Positions 7,623 through 16,652 of a stretch of 62,466 bases of DNA are shown here, piece by piece (position 1 is the stretch's first letter; each line of letters begins with the position of its first letter). The notes beneath the pieces were generated by a model. It had not been told where the DNA came from. It worked only from the letters and a program-made list of their open reading frames with translations, and made no database searches. The translations under genes and the position numbers were made by a program. Source of the DNA: Chloroflexota bacterium. Lineage in GTDB: Bacteria > Chloroflexota > Dehalococcoidia > FW602-bin16. Location of the stretch: assembly GCA_004297765.1 (NCBI GenBank), contig SCTZ01000190.1, positions 1-62,466 of the forward strand, in the 5' to 3' direction.

Positions 7623-9680
7623 GTGCAATCTTTTCTGTCCAAGAAGGTTGAGATCAGTTGGCATTCGGCCGCGACTCGCTGGCTGACGCTGGCGCTCGTG
7701 GTTGCCATGGTTGCACCGGGTTCGCTGTATTTCCTGACACGAAGGGCGGCCAGTGCGCCGACGGACGTGGTGCAGCGATCCGAGCAGGCCTCGACAAACT
7801 CTGCTGAGCGTCTGGTCGTTCTGCCGTCGCCGGATCCGCAGGTTCCGGCCGCGTTGCCGATCGTAGCGGAGCCCTCCACGACTCCGACTGTTTCTCCTAC
7901 CGCGATGCCATCCGCGTCAGCCACGGCGACGGTAGCGTCAAGGGACGGGATCGTCACCCATGCTGTGCAGAGCGGCGAGACAGTTGGCTTTCTGGCTGAG
8001 AAGTATCGGGTGAGCGAAGATACTATCCGTTGGGCAAATGGACTGGACGGCAGTCCTCTTCAGAGCGACCAGAGGCTCCTGATTCCGCCGGTCTCGGGCG
8101 TGCTGTATACGGTCAGGAGCGGCGACAAGCTTGCTGATATCGCCGCAATGTACCAGGTGGATGAGCAGACTATCATCGGAAGCAACAAGCTGACCAGTCC
8201 GGATGCGCTGGAGGGCGGAATCCGGTTGGTGATCCCTGGGGCGCGCCCGGTGGAGATGCCCAGAGGCGCCACGGCCGCACGCGGCGATCGGCAGGCGCAA
8301 ACGGCAACAAATGAAGCGGGTGCCACATCGTATGAAGTGGCGTCTGGCGACACCTTGAGCGGCATTGCCGCCAAGTTCAATGTCACGGTGAGTACGATCG
8401 CCAATGCCAACAGTATTCCCGATCCGAATCATCTGACGGCCGGGCAGAGGCTGGTTATTCCAGCGCTGCTGGGGGTCCTCCATACGGTGCAAGAGGGGGA
8501 CAGCGTGGCCTGGATCGCGGCCCGCTATGGCGTCGCGGTCGAGGAGATCGCCGCGGCCAACAAGCTTGGCAGTGTGGACCTGATCAAACCGGGCGATCGG
8601 ATTCTGATCCCGTCGCCTGCCTCGTCGCCGGGCGGCGGAGCCACCCCGACGCCTTCGCCGACCCCGAAGGCTGCACCGACCAGTTACACCGTGCAGCCTG
8701 GAGATACGTTGCTGGCGATCGCCTATCAACTGGGTATCGCCGCGGACCAGATCGCGCAAGCGAATGGACTAACGGAGCCCTTCGCGCTCCGCGAGGGTCA
8801 AGTGCTGCGGGTTCCTGGGGCTGGCGGACAGCAAAACGGAACCGGAGAAACCGCGGCGGCTCCGGCCAAGACCGCAAAATACATGGTGGTGGCCGGGGAT
8901 ACTGTATTCGGACTGTCGGTGTCCATCAAAGTTCCGGCCGATATCATCATTTCACTCAACGGATTACAGTCACCGTACAACTTGCAGGTTGGACAGGAGT
9001 TGGTCATTCCAGCGGTCAGTGGCGACGATCTGGCGGCAGGCATCGGCGGGGCACAGCCTGTGCCCGCACCGGCGGACCCGCCAGCCCCGACACCTACGCC
9101 GACTGTGGTGGTAGAGGCTTCGCCGACCCCGCCGCCGACAGCTGTTCCGACGGCCCGTCCGACCAACGTGCCAACGGCCCGCCCAACGAATGTGCCCACG
9201 GCCCGTCCGACGAGTGTGCCGACGGCGCCGCCCACGGCCACCACGGCTCCGAAGCGCACGCCCACGCCCGTGCCAACTGCCCCTATGCCTTCACCGGCTC
9301 CCAGCGGTAGCCTTGGCGCACGCATTGTGGAGCTGGCCATGCAGTACCGGGGCTATCGCTACACCTGGGGAGGCACGTCTCCGGCGACGGGCTTCGACTG
9401 CAGTGGCTTCGTGTATTTCATCTACAAGCAGGCCGGACGACCCATTCCGCGCGACTTGTTTGGCCAACTCAACGCCGGTCCACGTGTCAACCGCGATCAG
9501 TTGCAACCGGGTGACATCGTTTATTTTCAGAATACCTACACGACCGGTCTGTCCCACGATGGGATCTACATTGGAGGCGGCCGGTTCATCAGTGCCAACA
9601 GCGAGAACGTTGGCGTCATCATCACGGGGCTCAGCGATTCGTATTGGAGCTCCAAGTGGTATGCGGCCAACCGACCGTGA
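7623..9680 (+). CDS. secreted six-LysM NlpC/P60 peptidoglycan hydrolase (paralogue)
   Basis: About 685 aa from GTG 7623. This start is chosen because QSFLSKKVEISWHS matches the N-terminus of the first paralogue (MQSLPSKKVEINWHS); an open reading upstream to 7377 would translate the promoter and leader RNA. Order: membrane/signal segment, Pro/Thr linker, six LysM repeats, a long Thr/Pro linker with near-repeats of ARPTNVPT, then NlpC/P60 with Cys in FDCSGF and His in LSHDGIY. The linker differs most between the paralogues (Ala/Pro in the first, Thr/Pro in the second), suggesting a different reach through the wall or a different glycosylation state (inference). Confidence 0.9.
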   Translation: MQSFLSKKVEISWHSAATRWLTLALVVAMVAPGSLYFLTRRAASAPTDVVQRSEQASTNSAERLVVLPSPDPQVPAALPIVAEPSTTPTVSPTAMPSASATATVASRDGIVTHAVQSGETVGFLAEKYRVSEDTIRWANGLDGSPLQSDQRLLIPPVSGVLYTVRSGDKLADIAAMYQVDEQTIIGSNKLTSPDALEGGIRLVIPGARPVEMPRGATAARGDRQAQTATNEAGATSYEVASGDTLSGIAAKFNVTVSTIANANSIPDPNHLTAGQRLVIPALLGVLHTVQEGDSVAWIAARYGVAVEEIAAANKLGSVDLIKPGDRILIPSPASSPGGGATPTPSPTPKAAPTSYTVQPGDTLLAIAYQLGIAADQIAQANGLTEPFALREGQVLRVPGAGGQQNGTGETAAAPAKTAKYMVVAGDTVFGLSVSIKVPADIIISLNGLQSPYNLQVGQELVIPAVSGDDLAAGIGGAQPVPAPADPPAPTPTPTVVVEASPTPPPTAVPTARPTNVPTARPTNVPTARPTSVPTAPPTATTAPKRTPTPVPTAPMPSPAPSGSLGARIVELAMQYRGYRYTWGGTSPATGFDCSGFVYFIYKQAGRPIPRDLFGQLNAGPRVNRDQLQPGDIVYFQNTYTTGLSHDGIYIGGGRFISANSENVGVIITGLSDSYWSSKWYAANRP

Positions 9681-10218
9681 GTCTTGCACTACATGAGAGC
9701 CTTGCACAAGTGATAGGGAAGGTAGTGCCCACGTTTTGTCTGGCGGCATGCGCGAAACAGCCGCCCCTCGCGCCTAGTCTGTCTGTCGTCGTCTCCTCCT
9801 ACCGTGTAGTCTAATGCCCACTCTTGATCTTTCCCCTGAAGAACAACGCATTCCGCTCTGGCACAATCACAGTGCGGACGGAGCGAGCTAAGCTTTCCAC
9901 CTCCTAGTCGGGCAGCGAGTTCAACGTCTTCGGATAAAGAGAAGCCCCCACGATTTCCCCGCCGCTCGGCGTAGCTCAAAGCCTCCCGAACCACATTTTC
10001 TGTCGAGCGCCAACCGATGATGCACATCTCCACGCGTCGCGGCCGCGTAGCGTGCGACGAGTCCTGGCTGGGGGGCCACCAGGATGAGCTTGCGGAGGCG
10101 CTTTTCCATCGGGGTGGCGTGCGGCTGCGACCTCGCCTTACAATTAAGGGAGGTGACCGATGCCTGCCGGCAGCGGATGCGTAGGAGGGCTGAGCAACCG
10201 CGTGCGGCTGGAGGAACC
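9681..10218. other. 538-base gap without a recognisable gene
   Basis: No convincing reading frame or RNA family seen. A 114-codon frame exists on the minus strand (9689-10033) but has no recognisable domain and no clear ribosome-binding site. The part nearest the transporter contains TTACAAT (10137-10143), a possible -10 for the Nramp gene, without a good -35. Confidence 0.4.
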
Positions 10219-11439
10219 ATGGGGATCTGGCGATGGATCAGACGATTGGGTCCCGGGTTAGTGGCGGGAGCCTCGGACAACGATCCAACCAGCGTCGCCA
10301 CGATCGCCGTGGTGGGGTCCACCACTGTATACGGTTTGAGTTGGCTGTTCGTGCTGTTGCTGCCCGTGCTGGTCACGGTGCAATTTGTGAGTAGCCGTTT
10401 GGGCGCCGTCACGGGCGTGGGGCTGGAGACGCTCATCCGGCGGCGATATGGGCGCTGGTGGGCAGTCATCGCCATGGCCCAGGTGGTGGTTGTCAACGTC
10501 GTGACGCTTGCGGCCGATCTGGAAGGTGGGGCGGCGTCCGTATCGCTCCTCACCGGCCTTGACTGGCAGTGGTTCGTGCTCCCTCTAACGGCGGTCATTG
10601 GCGCTCTGACCGTGATGGGATCATACGACGAAATCGAGCGGGTCCTGCGGTTTGTGCTCTTGATCTTCGTAGCCTATGTGATCGCCGCCTTTCTCGCTCG
10701 CCCGGACTGGGGCGATGTCCTCTTGCACACAGTGGTGCCTTCGTTCCCACTGGATGGTGTGCACATCACGGCAGCCCTGGCTCTCCTCGGCAGCACGCTC
10801 ACCTCCTACGTTTACTTCTGGCAGACGATCGAAGAGGAAGAGGAGCATCCTCCCACCTCGGAGCGCAAGGTCCTTGAGGTCGACGCCGTCGTGGGGGCGG
10901 TACTCGCGACAGTAGTTTTCTGGTTTATTCTAATCACGACAGGGGCGGCGCTCGGTGTGCACGGGATGCAGGTGCAAACGGCGGCAGACGCAGCGGCCGC
11001 TCTATCACCGCTGGCTGGCCCCTACGCGGCGATCCTGTTCGCCATCGGTCTGCTGGCCAGCGCAATGCTCGCCATCCCGGTGCTGGCGGCCACAACAGCC
11101 TATGTATTTGCAGAGGCTTTTGGCTGGCGGGGGAGCATCAACGATCCGATCAGTCGGCAGTCATGGAGATTCTATACTGTCTTAGCAGGCAGCTTGCTGA
11201 TTGGTCTCGCTCTGACCTGCTTCGGCGTCGAGCCGATCCGGCTTCTCTATATCGCCAGCATAGTGGGGGGCCTCGGGACACCCGTGTTGCTGGCTCTATT
11301 GATGCTGCTGGCGACCGATCGTCGAACCGTAGGTGAGCTTTCTCTGCCCATCGTGGTGGTGGTCGTGGGCTGGCTTGCGACCGCCGTCATGGGGCTTGCC
11401 AGCGCTGGGTTCGTTGTGGTAACGCTCTTCTTCTCGTAA
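10219..11439 (+). CDS. Nramp-related metal ion transporter with altered binding motifs
   Basis: A 406-aa integral membrane protein with about 11 hydrophobic segments. It begins GIWRWIRRLGPGLVAG. The TM1 metal motif, DPGN in true Nramp/MntH, reads DNDPTSVAT here, and the TM6 MPH region reads LGSTLTSYVYFWQ, so the metal-coordinating methionine is missing. This places it in the Nramp-related group, some members of which carry Mg2+ rather than Mn2+/Fe2+. Substrate is unknown. The start at ATG 10219 has GGAGGAA six bases upstream; an upstream extension (to 10084) has no such site and is hydrophilic. It is followed by a separately promoted regulator. Confidence 0.85.
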   Translation: MGIWRWIRRLGPGLVAGASDNDPTSVATIAVVGSTTVYGLSWLFVLLLPVLVTVQFVSSRLGAVTGVGLETLIRRRYGRWWAVIAMAQVVVVNVVTLAADLEGGAASVSLLTGLDWQWFVLPLTAVIGALTVMGSYDEIERVLRFVLLIFVAYVIAAFLARPDWGDVLLHTVVPSFPLDGVHITAALALLGSTLTSYVYFWQTIEEEEEHPPTSERKVLEVDAVVGAVLATVVFWFILITTGAALGVHGMQVQTAADAAAALSPLAGPYAAILFAIGLLASAMLAIPVLAATTAYVFAEAFGWRGSINDPISRQSWRFYTVLAGSLLIGLALTCFGVEPIRLLYIASIVGGLGTPVLLALLMLLATDRRTVGELSLPIVVVVVGWLATAVMGLASAGFVVVTLFFS

Positions 11440-11453
11440 ATATGCAATCTAAG

Positions 11454-11482
11454 TTGACACGGACTCCCGGGCGTGTTATGCT
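11454..11482 (+). promoter_or_regulatory. consensus promoter of the SufR-like regulator
   Basis: TTGACA (11454-11459), 17-base spacer, TATGCT (11477-11482). Predicted start near 11490, about 70 bases before the start codon. Confidence 0.8.
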
Positions 11483-11559
11483 CGCGGCGCATTGGTTGGC
11501 AGTATGCTTTCAATCGCCCGGTCGTTGTCCAGACAGTGTGGTCGGAAAGGAGATCGGCA

Positions 11560-12189
11560 ATGCAGCGCACGCGACGACAGATCCTTGAATACCTGAAACG
11601 ACGGGGGAAGGCGAGCCTGGAGGAACTAGCAACGGCGGTGGAGCTAGTGCCCGTGACGGTCCGATCTCATCTCTCGGTTCTCGAGCGCGATGGTCTGATT
11701 CGGACGGAGGAGGAGCGCGGCAAAGTAGGCCGTCCGCACTTCGTGTACTCGTTGACTCCGGAAGGCCTGGAGACCTTTCCTCGAGCCTACCATGTCCTGG
11801 CGGCCCGTCTGTTGGCGGCAGTGCAGGACGTGTATGGCGTGGAGGGCGTGGATCGGCTTCTGCAACAAATGTGGGACGTCTGGGTGGACGAGCGGCAGCG
11901 TAGGGTTGCGGGCAAGGATCTGGACGCGCGTGTGGCCGAGGTCACGCAGATTTGCTCGGAGCAAGGCTGCCTGGCCGAGTGGGAGGCTATCCCGGAGGGT
12001 TATCTGTTGCACCAGTACAACTGCCTTACCCTGCGCGTTTCCTCAGAGCATCTCCGGCTCTGCGACTACGAGCACGATGGACTGCGCCGGCTCCTGGATG
12101 CACGGGTCGAGCGTTTGAAGTGTATGGCGGCTGGCGACCAGAGTTGCAGCTACCGGGTGACGCCCTCCGACGATGCGACTGAGGCTTGA
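11560..12189 (+). CDS. SufR-like winged-helix regulator with C-terminal cysteines
   Basis: A 209-aa protein. The N-terminal winged helix (residues 1-65: LEYLKRRGKASLEELA, then VRSHLSVLERDGL) is of the DeoR/ArsR type. The C-terminal half carries cysteines in HQYNC, a second Cys 13 residues on (RLCDYE), and LKCMAAGDQSC, matching the Fe-S-binding pattern of SufR-like repressors. It probably senses iron-sulfur or redox state and represses nearby or remote genes. ATG 11560 has a GGAAAGGAG ribosome-binding site; an earlier in-frame start would overlap the promoter region. The metal transporter gene directly upstream is a possible target (inference). Confidence 0.85.
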   Translation: MQRTRRQILEYLKRRGKASLEELATAVELVPVTVRSHLSVLERDGLIRTEEERGKVGRPHFVYSLTPEGLETFPRAYHVLAARLLAAVQDVYGVEGVDRLLQQMWDVWVDERQRRVAGKDLDARVAEVTQICSEQGCLAEWEAIPEGYLLHQYNCLTLRVSSEHLRLCDYEHDGLRRLLDARVERLKCMAAGDQSCSYRVTPSDDATEA

Positions 12190-12216
12190 GAGTTCGAGGC
12201 GGCTAACTGCTCACTG

Positions 12217-12231
12217 ACCGAGTTCCTCGGT
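12217..12231. terminator. short hairpin in a convergent gap
   Basis: ACCGAG-TTC-CTCGGT between the convergent ends of the SufR-like gene and the coiled-coil gene. The stem is short and there is no clear T-run, so its terminator role is tentative. Confidence 0.35.
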
Positions 12232-12242
12232 GTATTGGCAAT

Positions 12243-12722
12243 CTAAGACTCCGAAGTGCCGTGCGTGTCACGGGTTCTGGGTGAACTGGTACGGCGCACC
12301 AGGATGTGCTTGGCGGCCCGCTCGCTATCCGCGCTGATCGATTGCTCCAACTGACGTATCTCGGCTCTAGTTTCCTCGCTCAGGTCTCCGGTGCGCTCGG
12401 CCTGAGCATGCAGAGATGCCAGGCGCTCTCGCTGCTGATCGATTCGCCTGGTGATTTCCAGGGTCTCCAGCTCCTCTTCGGCGGTTCGTTTAAGTAAGTC
12501 GATGCGGCGCAAATCCCCGTCGATCTCGGCGAGGCGGTCCTCGATGTCGGCCATCATAGAGAGGACAGATTCGGCTTCAGCGTTGCCATACAGGATGAAG
12601 CGCGGAAGCCGGGCCAGTTGTGTCTGGAGCTGGACACGCAGCGACTCTGTCCGAGCCTCGCGCGCCGCGAGATCCGCGAGGATCAATTTGATTCTGGCGA
12701 TGGTCCTATCTAGCTCACGCAC
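12243..12722 (-). CDS. coiled-coil hypothetical protein
   Basis: A 159-aa, highly charged protein predicted to be almost entirely alpha-helical coiled coil (heptad patterns such as LAEIDGDLRRIDLLKR), with a basic Ser/Thr/Arg-rich tail. I do not recognise a family. GTG 12722 is supported by an AGGAGGG ribosome-binding site eight bases upstream. It lies in tandem with the DUF1264 gene on the same strand, 76 bases downstream of it. A role cannot be assigned. Confidence 0.65.
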   Translation of the reverse strand: MRELDRTIARIKLILADLAAREARTESLRVQLQTQLARLPRFILYGNAEAESVLSMMADIEDRLAEIDGDLRRIDLLKRTAEEELETLEITRRIDQQRERLASLHAQAERTGDLSEETRAEIRQLEQSISADSERAAKHILVRRTSSPRTRDTHGTSES

Positions 12723-12798
12723 AACAGATCCCTCCTGTCTACAAGAAGCGCTCAGTTGGTTGTGAGTGCAAGATCAGCACCATATGACCATCCGCGGT

Positions 12799-13383
12799 CT
12801 AGCGCTGTGCCGATTCGAGCTCCTTGCCGATTTCCGGCTGCAGTTGACCGTCCTGGGTGATGGACCAGGCCAGGTCAGGCCCGTGCAGCGGATAAGGATC
12901 CTCCTTGGTTGGCCACATGTGCCAGGTTTTGCCACGAGTGCTCCGAATTGCGCTCAGGACCTCTTGCTCTTTGTCGGGCGGCAATTCTGGCGCGCGTAGC
13001 AGCCCCTGATCGACCTCGTAGCCGTGTGGATGCCAGTAATCCTGCTCTTCCGGCGAGAAAGAACGGTAGACCTCATCACTGACTACGTACTCCACGTCCA
13101 TGAGCTTCGCCCCTGGCTGGTCGGAATCGAAGACGGCGCACTGGATGAGATCCGACTCGAGTTGCTGGCAATAGTGGTGCGCGACGTACTGCCGATCCGG
13201 GACTGCTTTGATTACGTGGACGCCCACCAGGTGCAGCGTCAATGCGCTGATCGGACTATCGGCTTGGGTCTGGGTTTGGGTCTTGGAATTTGTGCTCAGT
13301 CCTCCGGTTGCCAGATAGATAGACATGGCTCCGATAGCCACGGCCAACACGATCCCGAAAAGCATGGTAGTTCGCATGGGCAT
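12799..13383 (-). CDS. DUF1264 (OBAP-like) protein with N-terminal membrane anchor
   Basis: A 194-aa protein. Residues 8-27 are a membrane or signal segment (LFGIVLAVAIGAMSIYLATG). The rest is a DUF1264/oil-body-associated-type domain, seen in HHYCQQLESDLIQC, FDSDQPGAKLMDVEY and DYWHPHGYEV. Biochemical function of this family in bacteria is not established. The start has an AAGGAGA ribosome-binding site. An exported or membrane-anchored location is inferred from the N-terminus. Confidence 0.8.
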   Translation of the reverse strand: MPMRTTMLFGIVLAVAIGAMSIYLATGGLSTNSKTQTQTQADSPISALTLHLVGVHVIKAVPDRQYVAHHYCQQLESDLIQCAVFDSDQPGAKLMDVEYVVSDEVYRSFSPEEQDYWHPHGYEVDQGLLRAPELPPDKEQEVLSAIRSTRGKTWHMWPTKEDPYPLHGPDLAWSITQDGQLQPEIGKELESAQR

Positions 13384-13461
13384 CTCGTTCTCCTTGAGCC
13401 ATCCTGGGTTGGATCCTATGTTATACCAATTGCCCTTGGTTGCATCCTGTTGTCCACCGTC

Positions 13462-13556
13462 CGCCCGCCCGCCGCTAAAGCGAGCGGGCTGAGATAACGA
13501 AGCCCCTTCCGAGGGGCTGGGCGCGGTAATCAGCCCGCTTCGGCGGGCTTCGTTGA
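13462..13556. repeat. dispersed GAAGCCCC-hairpin repeat
   Basis: Consecutive short palindromes (GAAGCCCC with GGGGCTGG; GCCCGCTT with CGGCGGGC). A related, divergent copy runs into the right edge of the window (62386-62466; shared AACGAAGCCCC and GGGGGCTGG). It ends at the start of the damaged histidine kinase and may have removed that gene's true 5' end. Confidence 0.7.
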
Positions 13557-14590
13557 CTCAGCCCAGCGCCACTGCCCTGGGCGTTCTTCGGCGTTGCATC
13601 AGCAGATCAGGACAAAGACAAACACAATCGGTATTACGGTCTCTCAGGGAGTTGTGGCGGCAAGTACCGTACCAGACTGCTGCCCGCAAGATCTCAACGG
13701 AGGTTGGTCCCGCCTGGACGACTTCTCTCGACTACGTCACGCCGCGGACCGAGTTATTGGCGCGCGGAGGGGTCCAGAGCTACGATACCGCGGTTCGCTA
13801 TGCCGACGGAAGCGAGCATGACGTTATCTTTTACAAGGCGACCTTCCAGAATCCTGATGGCACTCTGGGCGGACTGGTGGGAACCTTCCTGGACGTCACG
13901 GAGCGCAGAAAGGCTGAGCAATTCCGGGAGGAGTACGTATCCCTGATCTCGCACGACCTTCGTCAGCCGCTCACGGCGATCACAGGCCTGGCCGAGCTTT
14001 TGCAGCGGACGCTGACGCACAGGGGCTTGGAACGCGAGGCCAAGAGCGCGGACGTACTACTGAAGAGCGCCAGACGGATGAACGGCATGATCCAGGATCT
14101 GGTGGAATCGGTGCGTCTGGAGTCGGGGCGTCTGGAGCTACAGAAGAAGCCGACCGATCTTGCCCAACTGGTCTCCGAGATCGTCGAGCGCGTGGGATCG
14201 CAGGCGGAGCGGGCCCGCATTCAGGTGGAGGTCGTTGGAACAGTCCCGCCGGCCCTTGTGGACCCTGAGCGTATCGAGCGGGCGGTGAGCAATCTGGTCA
14301 CCAACGCCCTGAAGTACTCATCACCGGACAGCCCTGTGCTCGTCCGGCTTGAACGCAGGGGTGGCGAGGCCGAGGTCACGGTGACAGATCGCGGCGTAGG
14401 CATCCCGCCGGACGATCTGCCCTATCTCTTCGAGCGCTTCTATCGAGCGCGGACGGGGCAGAAATCCGAGGGTCTAGGGCTCGGTCTCTACATCACCAGG
14501 ATGCTGGTCGAGGCTCACTGTGGCCGCATCTGGGTCGAGAGCGAGCCGGGCCGGGGCAGCTCCTTCCACTTCACCGTGCCGCTGGCGTAG
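13553..14590 (+). pseudogene. PAS-histidine kinase, 5'-truncated or frame-damaged
   Basis: The C-terminal 260 residues are an intact kinase: the second half of a PAS domain (VRYADGSEHDVIFYKA, GLVGTFLDVTERRKAE), HisKA with SHDLRQPLTA, and an ATPase domain with NLVTNALKYSS, DRGVGIPPDD and GLGLGLY. The first 60-70 residues do not resemble the front half of a PAS domain. They run from the dispersed repeat at 13462-13556, and no ribosome-binding site is visible. The likely explanation is loss of the original 5' end. If translation starts further in, a shortened kinase could still be made. No adjacent response regulator is seen. Confidence 0.7.
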
Positions 14591-14749
14591 GAGCGGAGAT
14601 AGCCAAACTCCAATCCAAATCAGATCGGGGTTGCGTGACATATTGTGATCGGCCAGACCGAGTCGGTCTCGTGTTCGCGCTCACGAGCTCCCTGATGGGA
14701 AAGCGCAGTACAGCGATTCGCACAGAGGTTGAGTAATGGTCCAATCGAA

Positions 14750-14940
14750 CGTAGGGGCGGACGGCTCTGTCCGCCTGGGGGGCGGGGTCCGGCGATGGTC
14801 CTACCATCAACGCTGGCAAGTTGGATCGCGTAGCGGGCGATCTGCCAAGACGGCACGCTCATTTGCAAACAGATGATCACGCCCCCAGCACCACCACACC
14901 CTGCCCCACCCCAGGGCGGACAGAGCCGTCCGCCCCTACG
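14750..14940. repeat. 191-bp element with 26-bp perfect terminal inverted repeats
   Basis: The ends read CGTAGGGGCGGACGG inward and its exact complement, 26 of 26 bases. The interior is non-coding. A shorter relative with the same ends (one base changed near the tip) is at 40005-40090. The size and termini resemble a MITE. The remainder of 14591-15087 holds no gene. Confidence 0.8.
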
Positions 14941-15087
14941 TATGAGTGATCAGTCACAATGAGCACTGCGGTAAGAGTCCAGGCCCCAAGCGGGCGTGAA
15001 TACTCTCCGTGGCACGGCGCCTGCTGCACAGAAGGAGAGCAGGCGCGTCGGGATTGCTCGCGCCACTGGACATAAGGAGGTCATGCC

Positions 15088-15744
15088 GTGAAACGCTTGG
15101 AGGGTCCGACCCGGGGGAGCCAGCGGTTCAGCTTCTACCGGGTCCTCGTGCTTTTCTGCTTCCTCCTGTTTCTCGGGTTCATTCCCGTAGTCCTGGCGCA
15201 GTCGGGCTCCTCGGATACGCCCCCGGATGCGAACGCCATGCCGCCGGACCCACCGACGCCGTCACCGGAATCGGAGAACAACGAGGTGCGAGTTAGTGCG
15301 GACGAGGATGGTCAAACGATCGACCTTCAGGTCGGGCAGGAGTTGGTGATCAGCCTGGAAGCCAATCCGTCTACCGGCTTTGCGTGGGAGGTGGAGGAGG
15401 TCGACTCGTCCATCCTGACTCAGACCGGCGACATCACCTTCGAGCCGGAATCCGATCTCATCGGCGCACCAGGCCTGGCGACGATAGGGTTCGAGGCGGT
15501 GGCAGAGGGACAGTCTCCTCTGACGCTCGTCTATCGTAGGCCGTGGGAGACGGACATACCCCCGGTCAAGACCTTCTCGATCACTGTTCGCGTTGGCGGT
15601 GCAGACCCGGAGATCTTACAGCCTGATCCGATCGCAACGCCGAGCGGTCCAGATGCCATGCCCGCTACGACCGAAGAAGCTGGACCAGGCGGTGGACCGC
15701 CCGTAGACTTTGAGTCGTGTGGCAAAGGGGGCTGCTCGCCATGA
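15088..15744 (+). CDS. chagasin-family (I42) cysteine protease inhibitor, exported
   Basis: A 218-aa protein with a hydrophobic signal/anchor (VLVLFCFLLFLGFIPVVL-like, residues about 14-33), a Pro/Asp linker, then a chagasin fold with the three inhibitory loops: NPSTGF, the G-x-A/TIGFEAV region and YRRPWE. The C-terminal Pro-rich tail ends in SCGKGGCSP. Chagasins block papain-like proteases, so it may protect the cell surface. GTG 15088 is fixed by AAGGAGG at 15074-15080; the nearby ATG is out of frame and stops at once. Convergent with the acetyltransferase toxin gene. Confidence 0.85.
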   Translation: MKRLEGPTRGSQRFSFYRVLVLFCFLLFLGFIPVVLAQSGSSDTPPDANAMPPDPPTPSPESENNEVRVSADEDGQTIDLQVGQELVISLEANPSTGFAWEVEEVDSSILTQTGDITFEPESDLIGAPGLATIGFEAVAEGQSPLTLVYRRPWETDIPPVKTFSITVRVGGADPEILQPDPIATPSGPDAMPATTEEAGPGGGPPVDFESCGKGGCSP

Positions 15745-15762
15745 CAGGCACACCAGCTCGCA

Positions 15763-16266
15763 CTACGTCAGAGACCTGATCTTGGCGACGGGCAGATAGA
15801 GATGATATTCCTCCCCGATGAAGCGACGGAACTCGAACGCCTCATAGAAGGCGCGAGCCCGGTCGTCCTTCGCATCTACAGTCACAGCCAGCAGCCCCAT
15901 CTTTTCGCTGGTGTCGAGACAACGCAGGAGGGCGTCCAGCAGGAGGAAACCACCCAGCCTATGGCCCTGATAGCGATGGTCAACCGCCAGTCGACCAATC
16001 AGAGCCGTCGGCAACTCCTCATGCCGAGGTAGCTTGACCCTCATATTCTCCGGCAGCTTGTCTGACCTGACGGATGCGGCCGACAGAGTGTAATACCCAG
16101 CAACCTTCTCGGCCTCCCTATCCATCAGTAGATAGGCAACGGCTACTTCTTTGCGCTGATCCTGACTCGCCTGGCGCAACAGGTAGCGGTCCAGAGCATC
16201 GACGCCACAGGAGAAACCCTGCTTCGCCTGATCGCCCAGGACCTCCACGCGGTTTCTATTGTCCAC
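15763..16266 (-). CDS. GNAT acetyltransferase toxin (TacT-like)
   Basis: A 167-aa GNAT-fold protein. It has the TacT-type opening F-SCGVDALDRYLLRQASQDQ, the RLAVDHRYQGHRLGG acetyl-CoA loop (Q/RxxGxG/A-like) and a C-terminal FYEAFEFRRF segment. TacT-like toxins acetylate aminoacyl-tRNA and stop translation. Its start overlaps the end of the DUF1778 antitoxin gene by 11 bases, the usual antitoxin-toxin order. Substrate tRNA cannot be read from the sequence. Confidence 0.88.
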   Translation of the reverse strand: MDNRNRVEVLGDQAKQGFSCGVDALDRYLLRQASQDQRKEVAVAYLLMDREAEKVAGYYTLSAASVRSDKLPENMRVKLPRHEELPTALIGRLAVDHRYQGHRLGGFLLLDALLRCLDTSEKMGLLAVTVDAKDDRARAFYEAFEFRRFIGEEYHLYLPVAKIRSLT

Positions 16267-16555
16267 TCACCATATCTCGGTGCATCTGCGCGTATCTCTT
16301 CAGTCTCTCTCCAGGCTCACCGGGATTTAGCAGGTCATCCACGAAGGCCCTCATGCCCTCCTCAGAGAGGGTGATGGTCCGGTGATGCCGGAAAGCCTCC
16401 TCCGTCGCAGCATCCAGCGCCCGCAACGCAAAGGCACTGAAGCTAATCTCCTCCAGGGCGGCGGCCTGTTGATATCGGCGCAGCCGCTCATCGCTCATGC
16501 GTAAGTCTGCCCGTCTCAATCTCCCCGATTTCGAGAATCGCTCAACCGCGCTCAT
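16256..16555 (-). CDS. DUF1778 (TacA-like) antitoxin
   Basis: A 99-aa protein with an N-terminal ribbon-helix-helix (LRMSDERLRRYQQAAAL, then SFSAFALRALDAA) and a C-terminal toxin-binding tail (TITLSEEGMRAFVDDLL). ATG 16555 is preceded by GGAGGAAA; a longer frame to 16642 lacks such a site. It should repress its own operon and neutralise the acetyltransferase encoded by the overlapping next gene. Confidence 0.88.
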   Translation of the reverse strand: MSAVERFSKSGRLRRADLRMSDERLRRYQQAAALEEISFSAFALRALDAATEEAFRHHRTITLSEEGMRAFVDDLLNPGEPGERLKRYAQMHRDMVSGQ

Positions 16556-16652
16556 CGCTTTCCTCCAATCCCCGATGCCACACCGAACAGATCTATTATA
16601 CAGCAAATCGCTGTAATCATCGCGTCGAACTTGATGTCCCACTGGACCAAGC

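Noticed and set aside
9130..9300. Short tandem repeats in the second LysM gene as a CRISPR or satellite
   Set aside because: They encode a Thr/Pro linker in frame; repeat units are about 24 bases with no spacers.
9689..10033. 114-codon minus-strand frame upstream of the Nramp gene
   Set aside because: No family resemblance and no ribosome-binding site.
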